Source: JAMQKA01 sp043951865 (GTDB lineage: Bacteria > Bacteroidota > Rhodothermia > Balneolales > Balneolaceae). Taken from it: a stretch of 64,000 nucleotides of DNA. A program made the position numbers and the translations under genes. Of this stretch, positions 16,113 to 25,560 are shown in pieces. Numbering within the stretch: position 1 is the first letter of the stretch; each line of letters begins with the position of its first letter. The notes under the pieces were generated by a model. It worked only from the letters and a program-made list of their open reading frames with translations, ran no database searches and had not been told where the DNA came from. The stretch covers positions 1 to 64,000 of the forward strand of contig NZ_JBINJF010000004.1 of the NCBI RefSeq assembly GCF_043951865.1, written 5' to 3'.

Positions 16113-19100
16113 ATGAAACAATTTACCTTTCTGACCTCATTACTCACCTCTATTTTCTGTATTGGTTTGGTTGCCGACTTGTCGGCCCAGGTCGATGCCC
16201 GGATGCTCCGCCAGCCTGACGTCTCTGAAACAGATATTGTTTTTTCATACGCCGGCGATATCTGGATCGTGCCGAAAGAGGGCGGTACTGCAAACCGACT
16301 GACAACTGCCAGCGGTCAGGAATCATTTCCGCGATTTTCTCCGGATGGGTCTAAGGTGGCGTTTAATGCCAACTACGACGGTAATAATGATATTTACGTA
16401 ATCCCGGCCAAGGGGGGCGTGCCTCGTCGTATCACGCATCACCCGATGACCGAGCGGGTGCTGGACTGGTTCCCGGACGGGGAGGAGATCCTGTTTTCAT
16501 CCAGCCAAAAAAGCGGCCGCCAGCGCTACAACCAGTTTTACCGGGTACCTGTAAACGGTGGATTGCCGGAAAAGCTGCCGGTGCCGTATGGCGAATTTGG
16601 CGCAATATCCCCGGATGGACAGACCATCGCCTACACTCCGATATCGCGGGCATTCCGCACCTGGAAGCGGTACCGAGGCGGCATGAACCCGGATATCACG
16701 CTTTTCGAGCTGGAGACGTACCAATCAGAGCAAATTACCGAGAGTGATGCCAACGATGACCAGCCTATGTGGCACGGCTCCACGCTCTATTTTGTGTCAG
16801 ACCGCGGGGATAATCTCCGCTACAACATCTGGGCGTATGATCAACACAGCGGGCAAAAACGCCAGGTTACTGATTTCACCGATTATGACATCCATTTCCC
16901 GGCCATCGGTCCCTCCGACATGGTCTTTGAGGCCGGTGGTCGCTTGTTCCTGATGGACCTGGATACCGAGGAAACCCGGGAAATTGAGGTCGATGTAGTG
17001 ACGGACAAAACCTCCCTGAAACCGCATACCGAGAATGTTAGTACCCTGATTCAGAACAGTTTCATTTCTCCAGACGGGAAACGCGCCCTTTTCCAGGCCC
17101 GGGGCGATCTTTTTTCTGTTCCGGCAGAACATGGGCCCATCCTGAATTTGACGCGCAGCTCCGGGGTTGCCGAACGCTTTCCCGCCTGGTCCCCGGACGG
17201 GAACTACGTGGCCTACTGGAGCGACCGATCGGGCGAATACGAACTGGCTGTTCGCGATAACAGGGGAACGGGAGATGAGCGCACGCTGACAACCACCGGT
17301 TCCAAATTCAAGTACAACCTGTACTGGTCGCCTGACAGCAAAAAGCTGGTATTTGTTGACAACGCCATGAATATCAGACTCTACGACAGAGAAGAAGATA
17401 ACCTCACAACCATTGGCAGGGGGCAGTGGATGTATGAAGGCGCCCTCCGCAATTTTTCAGCCGGCTGGTCGCCTGACAGTCGCTGGGTCGCATTTTCACG
17501 GGGAATGGGCAACCGCCAGAACGCCATTTTTATCTACCATACCGAGACTGGAGAAACGACGCAGGTAACCTCCAGCTACTATCACGACCGCCGACCCGTT
17601 TTTGATCCGGATGGGAACTATCTCTATTTCCTTTCCAGCCGGACAATGAACCCGGCGTACAGCGATCTCGACAATACCTGGATATACGCCAATAGCACCA
17701 ATATTGTCGCCGTTCCCCTGACCGACGAAATCGATTCTCCCCTGGCGCCCCGCAATGACGAAGTGGAAATTAAGGACGGGAGCGAGCCTGTTAATGGGAA
17801 TGGGAGTAAAAGTGAGCAGGAAGAAACCAAAGAAGTCGAGATCGATCTCGAAGGATTTGAGTCGCGCCTGGTACAGCTTCCCCCCGAGGCCGGAAATTAT
17901 GGAGATATCAGTGCACTCTCCGGTAAAGTGCTGTATCAACGCTTTCCCCGAACGGGGGCGGCCGGAAATGGCAGCACCCTGGCCTATTACGATCTGGAAG
18001 AGCGGGAAGAAAAGGAGATTATAGACGGCATCAGCGGGTACCAGCTTTCGGCTGACCGAGACAAGATTCTCGTTCAGAGCCAGGACAAGTACGCCATTAT
18101 TGATCCCTCTCCCGGGCAGGAGATCAGCAAGCCGCTCCGGACCGGTGAGCTGACCATGAATATTACCCCCGAAGAAGAGTGGCAACAAATATTTAACGAT
18201 GCCTGGCGCCTGGTGCGAGATTATTTTTATGATCCAAATTTCCACGGAGTAGACTGGAAAGCCATGAAAGAGCGGTATCAGCACATGCTCGATGACGCTG
18301 TTACCCGCAATGATGTAAATTATGTGGTCGGGGAACTGATCGCCGAGCTCAACGCTTCACACACGTATCGCGGCGGCGGAGACCAGGAAAGTGCCGAGCA
18401 GCGCGGCGTGGGTTTGCTGGGCATCGACTGGGAGCTCGACAACGGCGCATATCGCATTGAAAATATTGTGGAGGGCGCTCCCTGGGATAACGAGATACGC
18501 TCTCCTTTCAGTCAGCCTGGCGTGGATGTCGAGGAGGGTGATTATATTCTTGCTGTTAACGGCGTGCCCATCGACACCGGCCGAGATCCATACGCCGCCT
18601 TCCAGGGCCTGGCCGGGGAAACGGTTGAGCTAACTGTAAACAGCGAACCCACGATGGAAAACGCACAAAAGGTGCTGGTGGAAACCCTCGCAGATGAAAC
18701 CCGGCTCCGCCACCTGGCGTGGATTGAATCTAACCGACAGCGGGTAGCCGAGGCCACTGACAACAGGGTGGGATACATCTATGTCCGCAGTACCGGCATT
18801 GATGGACAGAACGAGCTGGTCCGGCAGTTTATGGCCCAATATGACAAGGAGGCACTCATCATTGACGAACGCTTTAACAGCGGCGGTCAAATTCCCGACC
18901 GCTTTATCGAGCTCCTAAACCGACCGGAATTGGCCTACTGGGCTGTACGCGACGGGCAGGACTGGCAGTGGCCGCCCGTGGCCAGTTTTGGCCCGAAAGT
19001 GATGCTCATCAACGGGTGGAGCGGCTCCGGCGGCGATGCCTTTCCCTCCTACTTCAGGCAGTCGGGTCTCGGTCCCCTGATCGGGACCCGCACGTGGGGC

Positions 19101-19385
19101 GGCCTCATCGGAATCACGGGCGTCCCGGACCTGGTTGACGGGGGCACCATTACCGTGCCGACATTCCGCATGTATTATCCTGACGGCGAATGGTTTCCCG
19201 AAGGACACGGCGTGGAGCCAGATATCCGGGTGGAAGACGATCCCACCCAGCTTGCACAGGGGACCGATCCACAGCTGGAGCGTGCGATCCGGGAAATCAG
19301 GCGCCAGTTGCAGCTGAATCCCCACCAGAAACCACAGCGCCCACGGTACGAAGACCGGACCGGCACGGGTGCCAACAACAATTAA
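16113..19385 (+). CDS. Tricorn-like S41 peptidase with WD40-like propeller and PDZ domain
   Basis: 1090 residues. A signal peptide (about 1-26) is followed by PD40/WD40-like beta-propeller repeats (about 40-560; repeated phrases such as FSPDGSKVAFNA and WSPDSRWVAFSR), an acidic linker (about 550-590), the C1/helical and PDZ regions (about 690-860), and an S41 serine peptidase core (about 870-1060). The nucleophile is in NGWSGSGGDAF, most likely Ser972. Such periplasmic or secreted enzymes degrade peptides of limited size; the propeller filters entry. The lysine/glutamate-rich linker is a local feature. The gene is followed 47 bases later by an SMP-30 family gene, same strand. Confidence 0.92.
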   Translation: MKQFTFLTSLLTSIFCIGLVADLSAQVDARMLRQPDVSETDIVFSYAGDIWIVPKEGGTANRLTTASGQESFPRFSPDGSKVAFNANYDGNNDIYVIPAKGGVPRRITHHPMTERVLDWFPDGEEILFSSSQKSGRQRYNQFYRVPVNGGLPEKLPVPYGEFGAISPDGQTIAYTPISRAFRTWKRYRGGMNPDITLFELETYQSEQITESDANDDQPMWHGSTLYFVSDRGDNLRYNIWAYDQHSGQKRQVTDFTDYDIHFPAIGPSDMVFEAGGRLFLMDLDTEETREIEVDVVTDKTSLKPHTENVSTLIQNSFISPDGKRALFQARGDLFSVPAEHGPILNLTRSSGVAERFPAWSPDGNYVAYWSDRSGEYELAVRDNRGTGDERTLTTTGSKFKYNLYWSPDSKKLVFVDNAMNIRLYDREEDNLTTIGRGQWMYEGALRNFSAGWSPDSRWVAFSRGMGNRQNAIFIYHTETGETTQVTSSYYHDRRPVFDPDGNYLYFLSSRTMNPAYSDLDNTWIYANSTNIVAVPLTDEIDSPLAPRNDEVEIKDGSEPVNGNGSKSEQEETKEVEIDLEGFESRLVQLPPEAGNYGDISALSGKVLYQRFPRTGAAGNGSTLAYYDLEEREEKEIIDGISGYQLSADRDKILVQSQDKYAIIDPSPGQEISKPLRTGELTMNITPEEEWQQIFNDAWRLVRDYFYDPNFHGVDWKAMKERYQHMLDDAVTRNDVNYVVGELIAELNASHTYRGGGDQESAEQRGVGLLGIDWELDNGAYRIENIVEGAPWDNEIRSPFSQPGVDVEEGDYILAVNGVPIDTGRDPYAAFQGLAGETVELTVNSEPTMENAQKVLVETLADETRLRHLAWIESNRQRVAEATDNRVGYIYVRSTGIDGQNELVRQFMAQYDKEALIIDERFNSGGQIPDRFIELLNRPELAYWAVRDGQDWQWPPVASFGPKVMLINGWSGSGGDAFPSYFRQSGLGPLIGTRTWGGLIGITGVPDLVDGGTITVPTFRMYYPDGEWFPEGHGVEPDIRVEDDPTQLAQGTDPQLERAIREIRRQLQLNPHQKPQRPRYEDRTGTGANNN

Positions 19386-19432
19386 CCTGGCTTGTTAACA
19401 CAACTATTTGCCAACATTCAATAAAATACATC

Positions 19433-20368
19433 ATGCTGATTAATCACCGTTCGAAACTGTCCACTACACACCGCAATTTGTGCAATTTTACCATCTCGCT
19501 ACTTTTCTTCGTGTTCCTGTCTATTCCGCTGCTGAATGCCCAAAACATGTCTCTCGCGGCAGAAAATGCCGAACTTGAGCTCCTCTCGGATCGGTTTGCC
19601 TTTACCGAGGGGCCGGCAGCCGACCGCAAAGGCAACGTATTTTTCACCGATCAACCGAATAACCACATCTGGAAATACAGTATTGACGGGGAGTTGACAC
19701 TGTATATGGATGAAGCAGGTCGCTCAAACGGCATGTACTTTGATCACAAGGGAAACCTGCTTACCTGTGCCGACGAAAAAAGCCAGCTGTGGCGCATCAA
19801 CCCGGATAAAACGGTTGAAGTGCTTGTCGACCAGTTCAGGGGAAAGCGACTGAACGGGCCAAACGATCTCTGGGTCGACCCCAAAGGCGGAGTATATTTT
19901 ACAGACCCGTATTACCAGCGTGACTACTGGGAGCGAACAGAACCGGAACTGGACCAGCAGCGCGTGTACTATCTCACCCCCGACAGGCAGGAGGTTGTCA
20001 TTGTGGCTGACGAGCTGGTCAAACCCAACGGTATTATCGGTACGCCCGAAGGAGAAACGCTCTATGTGGCAGATATCGGCGATCAAAAAACGTACTCTTA
20101 TGCCATTGAATCCAACGGCCACCTTTCAGATAAAACCGAGTTTACCGATATGGGATCAGACGGGATGACGATCGACGAGCAGGGCAATATATACCTTACC
20201 GGGGATGGCGTCACCATATTCAACAAGGCCGGCAAACAGGTTGAGCATATACCCGTTCCCGAAAACTGGACTGCAAACGTGACCTTCGGTGGATCAGACC
20301 GGCAAACGCTGTTTATGACCGCAAGTACGTCGGTGTATACGCTGAAAATGAACGTAGAAGGGCGGTAA
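19433..20368 (+). CDS. SMP-30/gluconolactonase family protein, secreted
   Basis: From ATG 19433 there are 311 residues. A hydrophobic segment (about 20-38, ending LLNAQN) is a signal peptide after an unusually long polar N-region; the rest is a six-bladed propeller of the SMP-30/gluconolactonase/LRE type. Typical metal-site and lactonase motifs are LSDRFAFTEGPA, RSNGMYF, GPNDLWVDPKGGVYFTDP, KPNGI and GSDGMTID. It likely hydrolyses a sugar or aldono-lactone in the periplasm. The same frame is open back to 19190 inside the previous gene, but those residues look like antisense noise. Substrate unknown. Confidence 0.87.
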   Translation: MLINHRSKLSTTHRNLCNFTISLLFFVFLSIPLLNAQNMSLAAENAELELLSDRFAFTEGPAADRKGNVFFTDQPNNHIWKYSIDGELTLYMDEAGRSNGMYFDHKGNLLTCADEKSQLWRINPDKTVEVLVDQFRGKRLNGPNDLWVDPKGGVYFTDPYYQRDYWERTEPELDQQRVYYLTPDRQEVVIVADELVKPNGIIGTPEGETLYVADIGDQKTYSYAIESNGHLSDKTEFTDMGSDGMTIDEQGNIYLTGDGVTIFNKAGKQVEHIPVPENWTANVTFGGSDRQTLFMTASTSVYTLKMNVEGR

Positions 20369-20453
20369 TCAACGAAACAGGGCTTGTTCAAAAACTCACG
20401 ACAAGCCTTTTCACCTGACCGGCAAACCCGGGTTACAAAAAGCGGAATCAAAA

Positions 20454-20481
20454 AATGGCACCTTTTTTCAAAGGTGCCATT
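20454..20481 (-). terminator. Rho-independent terminator of the aconitase gene
   Basis: 12-bp perfect stem (AATGGCACCTTT / AAAGGTGCCATT) with a 4-base loop. Read on the minus strand it ends in a run of T (CCATTTTTTG). It lies 60 bases after the aconitase stop codon. Confidence 0.85.
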
Positions 20482-20540
20482 AATGGATTGTGAAGTGCAG
20501 TCCAGATATGATATCCGGTTTATTTAATAGAAAACGAAAC

Positions 20541-22505
20541 TTATCCCGCTTTCTTTTCGGCCTTGAAGCGGTTAATCACTCCGCCGTGAAGCACCGCTTC
20601 TTTCTGCCGGTCGCTAAACGTGTGCTTGACCGTGTATTTTTTGTCTTTTGTTTTATTGTGGATAACAACTTCATTGCCATTCTTGATAGCTTCCCGGATA
20701 TCGTTCACTTCAAGAATATCTCCCTGGTCAATGTCTTCATAGTCAGCATCGTTTTCGAATTCAAGCGGCGGGATACCAAAGTTGATCAGGTTTTGCCAGC
20801 CAATACGTGCATAGCTTTTCGCGATGACGGCTCGCATGCCCAGGTAGCGCGGAGCGATTGCCGCATGTTCCCGGCTCGATCCCTGCGCGTAGTTTTCGCC
20901 GGCAACAACTACGTGTCCCCCATGCTCTTCCTTCGCTTCCATCGCTCGATCGTGGAAGTTTTTGTCCACAACATCGAGCGTGAACTTGCTGATTTCCGGA
21001 ATGTTGCTTCGGTACGGCAGTACTTCCGCCCCGGCGCGCAGGATCTCATCGGTAGAGATGTCATCTCCCATCTTGAGCAGCACGGGTACGTCGAAATCTT
21101 TCAGCTCATCAAAATCCGGCATTGTTGAGATATTCGGTCCCTTCTTGATCTCTCCGCGCTCTTCTTTTGGCTTTGGAGGCGTGAGCATCTCGGTATTTAT
21201 GTGAATATCCTGCGGATACTCAAATTCGGGATATTTCATGTTATAGAGATCCTCAAGATCGCGGGGATCGGTAATTTTACCGGTCAGCGCCGATGCAGCC
21301 GCCGTTTCCGGGCTTACCAGGAAGACCGAATCTTCCGGGGTTCCGGAGCGGTCCGGGAAGTTGCGCGGTACCGTGCGCAGGCTGTTTTGTCCCGATGCCG
21401 GTGCCTGTCCCATGCCGATACAGCCGTTACAGCCGGCCTGGTGAATACGGGCGCCAGACTGTACAAGGTTAAACATCACATTGTTTTTGACCATATTTTC
21501 GATAATCTGCCGCGATGTCGGGTTGATATCCCAAGATACATTGTCATTTACCGTCTTGTCTTTGACAATCTCGGAGGCGATCCAGAAGTCGCGGTAGCCC
21601 GGGTTTGCCGAAGAACCGACATATGACTGGTAAATTTCCTGGCCTTCAACTTCGCGGACCGGGACCACGTTACCCGGACTGCTGGGCAGGGCTATAAGCG
21701 GCTCAACCTCATCAAGCACCAGCTCCTCATACTTGTCATATTCGGCCCCTTCATCGGCCTTCAGCTCAACAAATTCGTGGCCGCGCTCCTGCGACTCCAT
21801 GAACCGGCGCACTTCGCCATCAGCCGGAAAGACGGTACTGGTGGCGCCCATCTCGGTGCCCATGTTAGCAATGACGTGACGATCCATCGTCGAAAGGTTC
21901 TTCAAGCCTTCCCCAAAATATTCGATAACGTAGCCCGTCGCCCCGTCCACGTCGTAGCGGCGCAGCATTTCGAGCACCACATCCTTGGCGCTCACCCAGT
22001 CAGGAAGTTCACCTTTCAGCTCAACGCCCAGCACTTTGGGCATTTTGATATACAGAGGTTCACCGGCGATCGCAAAGGCGACATCGAGGCCGCCGGACCC
22101 GATGGCGAGCATCCCCATGCACCCGGAAGCGGGCGTATGGCTGTCGGAACCCGCCAGCGTCTTGCCCGGAATGGCAAAACGTTCCGTTTCGATAGGATGG
22201 CTCACTCCATTACCCGGTCGACTGAACCACATGCCAAATCGCTCGGCGGCAGACTTCAGGAACACGTGATCATCGGGGTTTTTAAAATCTGTTTGAATCA
22301 GGTTGTGATCTACGTACTGGCAAGACAATTCTGTTTTTGCTTCATCCAGTTCCATCGCCTCCAGTTCCAGCATCACCATCGTGCCGGTGGCATCCTGCGT
22401 TAGCGTCTGATCAATTTTCAGGCCGATTTCCTGACCCGGAACCATCTCACCATCTACCAGATGGCTTTTAATCAGTTTCTGGGTAACATTAAGTGGTTTA
22501 CTCAT
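20541..22505 (-). CDS. acnA: Aconitate hydratase (bacterial ~650-residue, Aquifex-like type)
   Basis: 654 residues, shorter than classic AcnA (about 890) and AcnB. It interconverts citrate and isocitrate in the TCA cycle with a [4Fe-4S] cluster. Two cluster ligands are visible in AGCNGCIGMGQ (Cys359 and Cys362). At the position of the usual GSCTN motif, which supplies the first ligand, it has VGSSANPG (Gly297-Ser299), so that cysteine is replaced by serine; I believe this is a trait of the short subfamily but cannot check it. Substrate-loop motifs DSHTPASGCMGM and QGSSREHAA (about 530-540) are intact. Single gene, ended by a strong terminator. Confidence 0.9.
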   Translation of the reverse strand: MSKPLNVTQKLIKSHLVDGEMVPGQEIGLKIDQTLTQDATGTMVMLELEAMELDEAKTELSCQYVDHNLIQTDFKNPDDHVFLKSAAERFGMWFSRPGNGVSHPIETERFAIPGKTLAGSDSHTPASGCMGMLAIGSGGLDVAFAIAGEPLYIKMPKVLGVELKGELPDWVSAKDVVLEMLRRYDVDGATGYVIEYFGEGLKNLSTMDRHVIANMGTEMGATSTVFPADGEVRRFMESQERGHEFVELKADEGAEYDKYEELVLDEVEPLIALPSSPGNVVPVREVEGQEIYQSYVGSSANPGYRDFWIASEIVKDKTVNDNVSWDINPTSRQIIENMVKNNVMFNLVQSGARIHQAGCNGCIGMGQAPASGQNSLRTVPRNFPDRSGTPEDSVFLVSPETAAASALTGKITDPRDLEDLYNMKYPEFEYPQDIHINTEMLTPPKPKEERGEIKKGPNISTMPDFDELKDFDVPVLLKMGDDISTDEILRAGAEVLPYRSNIPEISKFTLDVVDKNFHDRAMEAKEEHGGHVVVAGENYAQGSSREHAAIAPRYLGMRAVIAKSYARIGWQNLINFGIPPLEFENDADYEDIDQGDILEVNDIREAIKNGNEVVIHNKTKDKKYTVKHTFSDRQKEAVLHGGVINRFKAEKKAG

Positions 22506-22736
22506 GAGATATATAAATATTTTTTTATTTTTGATCGCTTAAGTTGTTGTCTACTAAAAACTTATAAAGTTTAAATCGTTTCCCAAAGGCACTTATTTAG
22601 ATTCATTTTGAATTTCGGTCCGTCCCCGGATCGATAAACAGGATTTGGCTTTCGCATTCAGAGTTCGTTAATTACTCTCAATCCTACGATAACTTTCAGC
22701 ACAACCAACACACAAAACAATAATCGGGAGAACTGT

Positions 22737-23054
22737 ATGATTCGTCATGTCGTCATGTGGAAATTAAAAGAAGAAGCCGCAGGGGCTACCAGGCAGAAAA
22801 ATGCCGAAAAGATGAAGCTGATCCTCGAAGGATTAAAGACCAATATTGATGAGATAAAAAATGTGGAAGTTGGGATCAATATTAATTCCGATGAAGAGCC
22901 GGACATGGCGTACGATGTAGTGCTGATTTCCGATTTTGAGACCGAACTGGATTTTACGATGTATACCCGCAATGCCCATCACAAAAAGGCTGTCGATTTT
23001 ATTGAATCAGTTGTCGAAGAGCGCCGGTATGTGGATTACAAGGTTGATACGTGA
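22737..23054 (+). CDS. Dabb (stress-responsive alpha/beta barrel) domain protein
   Basis: 105 residues covering one Dabb domain: MIRHVVMWKLKEEA at the start, then a conserved middle (GININSDEEPDMAYDVVLISDF) and a C-terminal strand with YVDYKVD. These small dimeric ferredoxin-like-fold proteins have varied or unknown roles, some as polyketide cyclases. GGAG is present seven bases before the ATG at 22737. The gene stands between the aconitase promoter region and the convergent amidotransferase gene. Confidence 0.88.
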   Translation: MIRHVVMWKLKEEAAGATRQKNAEKMKLILEGLKTNIDEIKNVEVGININSDEEPDMAYDVVLISDFETELDFTMYTRNAHHKKAVDFIESVVEERRYVDYKVDT

Positions 23055-23096
23055 GAACCAGGCGAAACCGTCAACCGGTGGTTACGGGTAAAGCCT

Positions 23097-23897
23097 TTAA
23101 TTCTTACCGCTCGCTGCCCTGGCCGCATCGACCAGGGCCTTGAAAATATTTCGCTGTCCCGCCACATGGGGCATATACTCCGGATGCCACTGCACTCCTA
23201 TCAAAAAAGGGGCGTCTGGTTGTTCTACAGCCTGGATGATACCCGTTTTTTCCCGTGCTACTACACGGAGCGGGGGTGCCAGCTTGTCAATCGCCTGGTT
23301 ATGCATCGCATTCACGGTGATCGTCCCTTCGTCAAGCAGTTTACCCAGCCTGCTTTCACGGTCCACTTCCACGCTTTTTTTTGGAAAGATGGAATAAACG
23401 CGTGGAACTTCCCCATAAAAGCCGGTGATGTCCTGGTAGAGCGTTCCCCCCAGGTTGATATTAATCAGCTGCGCGCCCCGGCATATACCCAGTACCGGTA
23501 TTCCCCGCTCCAGCGCATGATTCAGGTAACGCAACTCCAGCTCATCCCGCTCTTTATCAATACTGCGGGTATCAGCAGCAAACAGCTTGCGCACCAAAAA
23601 AATGAAGGGATACATGAATATTGAGAATGCCTGAATCACATATTGCCACACACCACCCTTTTTGGAAACGCCCGGTCCCGAGGCTGATTCACGCCGCTGC
23701 CCGTAGTACCGGGGATTGACATCTGCCCCTCCCCCCAGAATCAGTCCATCCAGTTGTTCAGCGGGATAAAGCTGTTCGGTAGTTATGCGCACCGCCTCCG
23801 CCCCTTGCAGCCAAAGAGCTAGCTTGGTGAAAAGCCAGCCTGCGGTGCCGCCGTGGTCGGGGCTGGTAACTCCTATAATCGGTTTAGTTTTCTTCAT
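23097..23897 (-). CDS. Class I glutamine amidotransferase/gamma-glutamyl hydrolase-like (peptidase C26) protein with a hydrophobic insert
   Basis: 266 residues from ATG 23897, which overlaps the end of the amidoligase gene by 14 bases; a longer frame to 23951 adds 18 non-conserved residues and is rejected. The nucleophile elbow is VLGICRGAQL (Cys139) and the His-Glu pair is in VQWHPEY, so the triad is complete. It should hydrolyse a gamma-glutamyl amide or glutamine. Oddity: between LGGGADVNPRYYG and the elbow lies an insert with a roughly 20-residue hydrophobic segment (about 83-105) that could tether the enzyme to the membrane; PuuD-type enzymes lack it. Pairing with an amidoligase suggests hydrolysis of the bond the partner makes, or ammonia supply. 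Confidence 0.85.
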   Translation of the reverse strand: MKKTKPIIGVTSPDHGGTAGWLFTKLALWLQGAEAVRITTEQLYPAEQLDGLILGGGADVNPRYYGQRRESASGPGVSKKGGVWQYVIQAFSIFMYPFIFLVRKLFAADTRSIDKERDELELRYLNHALERGIPVLGICRGAQLININLGGTLYQDITGFYGEVPRVYSIFPKKSVEVDRESRLGKLLDEGTITVNAMHNQAIDKLAPPLRVVAREKTGIIQAVEQPDAPFLIGVQWHPEYMPHVAGQRNIFKALVDAARAASGKN

Positions 23898-24885
23898 CCA
23901 GATCCAGTAGTATTGCTGTGGTTTTGGCCCACTCCTTCCGAAACGAAACAAATGTCTCTCCTTTCCTGAACAGGTACAAGCGGCTTAGTTTGTCCAGCAT
24001 CTCGCTGTTTGACGCCAGTTTTTCGACCTCTGTCCAGCGCTTCAATTCGGATTTAAATCTCCAGTTAGGATCCTCAATCCTGCTGTTGGGCAGCCGGTAG
24101 TGGAAGGTGGGACGAGGCCGGTTTTTTTCATCTCCCAAAACATCTGCGACTTGCTCCTCTGCGAGCATCGCCCAGATCGGCATCATATCCAGCGGCCGGT
24201 TTCTGGTGGGACTGAACTCCAGGTAGTCCGTAATCAGCTGTTGCATCGAAGGCTTGTAGTCGCGTTGCAAGATCCGCTCCACGTACTGGTCGGGGAAGTG
24301 ATCGATGAAGGGTGAAATTCGCCGTGAAAGGTTAATGTCCAGTTCTTCGAGCAGCCAGGGATAAAGGATAAAAAATGCCCGTAAATAACGGAGCAGCAGA
24401 TCGACTTCCAGAGAAGGAGCCTCAATATTGATATGCATCCCAAACGCGTGCATCCACGACGATTCGGTACCCTCGGCTTTCTGCTGCTGCAGCTTCTCCC
24501 GCAAATCTTCCAGTACCGCGAGTTCCCCGACCGGAAGCGGCGGCATCACGATTTCAAGCGGAATTACCGCCTTCGCCAGCTTGTCAAGGATATCACCGAT
24601 GGAATCTTTAATCGCCTCCTCGTCAATATCCAGGTCCCAATTTGCCAGCAATTCAGTCCCCGCCATTTTTTTCAGTATACGGGCATCCAGCTCAACCTCA
24701 AAATCGCCCAGATTCGTATTAACAACACTAAACTGATAGCGGTGTCTCTTCTTAATTTCACCGCCATACAGATCCCGGATAATCCGTGCGGCTTCCTCAA
24801 TTTCCAATCCCGCAAACTCAAGCTCAAGGCCGACTTTTCGGGGTTTTCCCTCGCTATTATTGGGAATCGGCAAATCCAATGACAT
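23884..24885 (-). CDS. Putative amidoligase (COOH-NH2 ligase fold)
   Basis: 333 residues from ATG 24885, chosen over GTG 24927 because AGGAAGGA stands about eight bases before it. The N-terminal KVGLELEFAGLEIEEAARII and the later FEVELDARIL are the metal-nucleotide-binding acidic motifs of the Amidoligase_2 family, a branch of the glutamate-cysteine-ligase/glutamine-synthetase fold that makes peptide-like amide bonds with ATP. Later motifs include MPPLPVGELAVLEDL and FGMHINIEAPS. The family is biochemically little studied; predicted roles are small-peptide or cell-wall modification. It overlaps the amidotransferase gene, so the two act together. Substrate unknown. Confidence 0.85.
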   Translation of the reverse strand: MSLDLPIPNNSEGKPRKVGLELEFAGLEIEEAARIIRDLYGGEIKKRHRYQFSVVNTNLGDFEVELDARILKKMAGTELLANWDLDIDEEAIKDSIGDILDKLAKAVIPLEIVMPPLPVGELAVLEDLREKLQQQKAEGTESSWMHAFGMHINIEAPSLEVDLLLRYLRAFFILYPWLLEELDINLSRRISPFIDHFPDQYVERILQRDYKPSMQQLITDYLEFSPTRNRPLDMMPIWAMLAEEQVADVLGDEKNRPRPTFHYRLPNSRIEDPNWRFKSELKRWTEVEKLASNSEMLDKLSRLYLFRKGETFVSFRKEWAKTTAILLDLDEEN

Positions 24886-25034
24886 TAAGAGTTCCTTCCT
24901 GAACAGTTCATTATAATTCGTTTGCACCAGCGAAATGGTCTTTATACCCGTAAAATAGTGAAAAGTATTTGCCTTCCTTTGATCTTATTCTCACAATCAA
25001 AAAAAATATACCACTGAACCAACAATAGATTCGG

Positions 25035-25307
25035 ATGAAGCGATCCTGCCTCTACCTGCTGCCCATTTAGCTGCTGATACCCTGCCTGGCTGCCGGGCAG
25101 CAACAAGCCCGGATAACCGACATCATACCCAGTGGAGGCAGTGAAATTGAAAATGGGGTTCTTATCGTTCAGAATGGAGTAATAACCGGTATCGGGGAAG
25201 CCGGTGAGCTTGATATTCCCGATAATGCCGATATCACGGATGTCTCCGGCAAAGTGATTATGCCGGGACTGGTGGTTATCACCGATGGACGGATGGTAAA
25301 CAAATAA
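25035..25307 (+). pseudogene. Remnant of a secreted amidohydrolase: in-frame stop plus large internal deletion
   Basis: From ATG 25035 the frame reads a signal peptide (MKRSCLYLLPI, then a TAG stop at codon 12, then LLIPCLAAGQQ), followed by ENGVLIVQNGVITGIGEAG, VSGKVIMPGL and, directly, VVITDGRMVNK and a stop. The first part is the N-terminal strand region of amidohydrolases (PGL normally leads into the metal-binding DxHxH); the last 11 residues resemble the C-terminal end of the same family. About 300 residues of the barrel are missing without breaking the frame. It is therefore a decayed gene. The flanks 24886-25034 and 25308-25560 show nothing else. Confidence 0.75.
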
Positions 25308-25560
25308 GGCGCCGGTCTAGAAGTATCCTCCTTCTGATCCAGCTTCCCTCAACCAAAATTGAACCATTTTTTTGTTATACTGCTGCAGGGTCTTGAGTAT
25401 CGCGGCGAGTGAAATATCCCCGGCAATTGCTCTCTGCTACAACCGCCGATAATTACCTTGTCCGAAAAATACAGAAGCTCAAATTCGGAGGTTCAAAACA
25501 GATATCCTGGAACGCCTGGTTTTAACTGCTTTTTCACTTCTTAAGATACAGTTCTAATAC

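Noticed and set aside
19190..19432. Extended N-terminus of the SMP-30 gene into the protease gene
   Set aside because: The extension is out of frame over the protease's conserved C-terminus, and a signal peptide begins after ATG 19433.
20490..22403. Long frames on the plus strand opposite aconitase
   Set aside because: They lie antisense to a well-conserved gene, show no family resemblance and arise from its codon bias.
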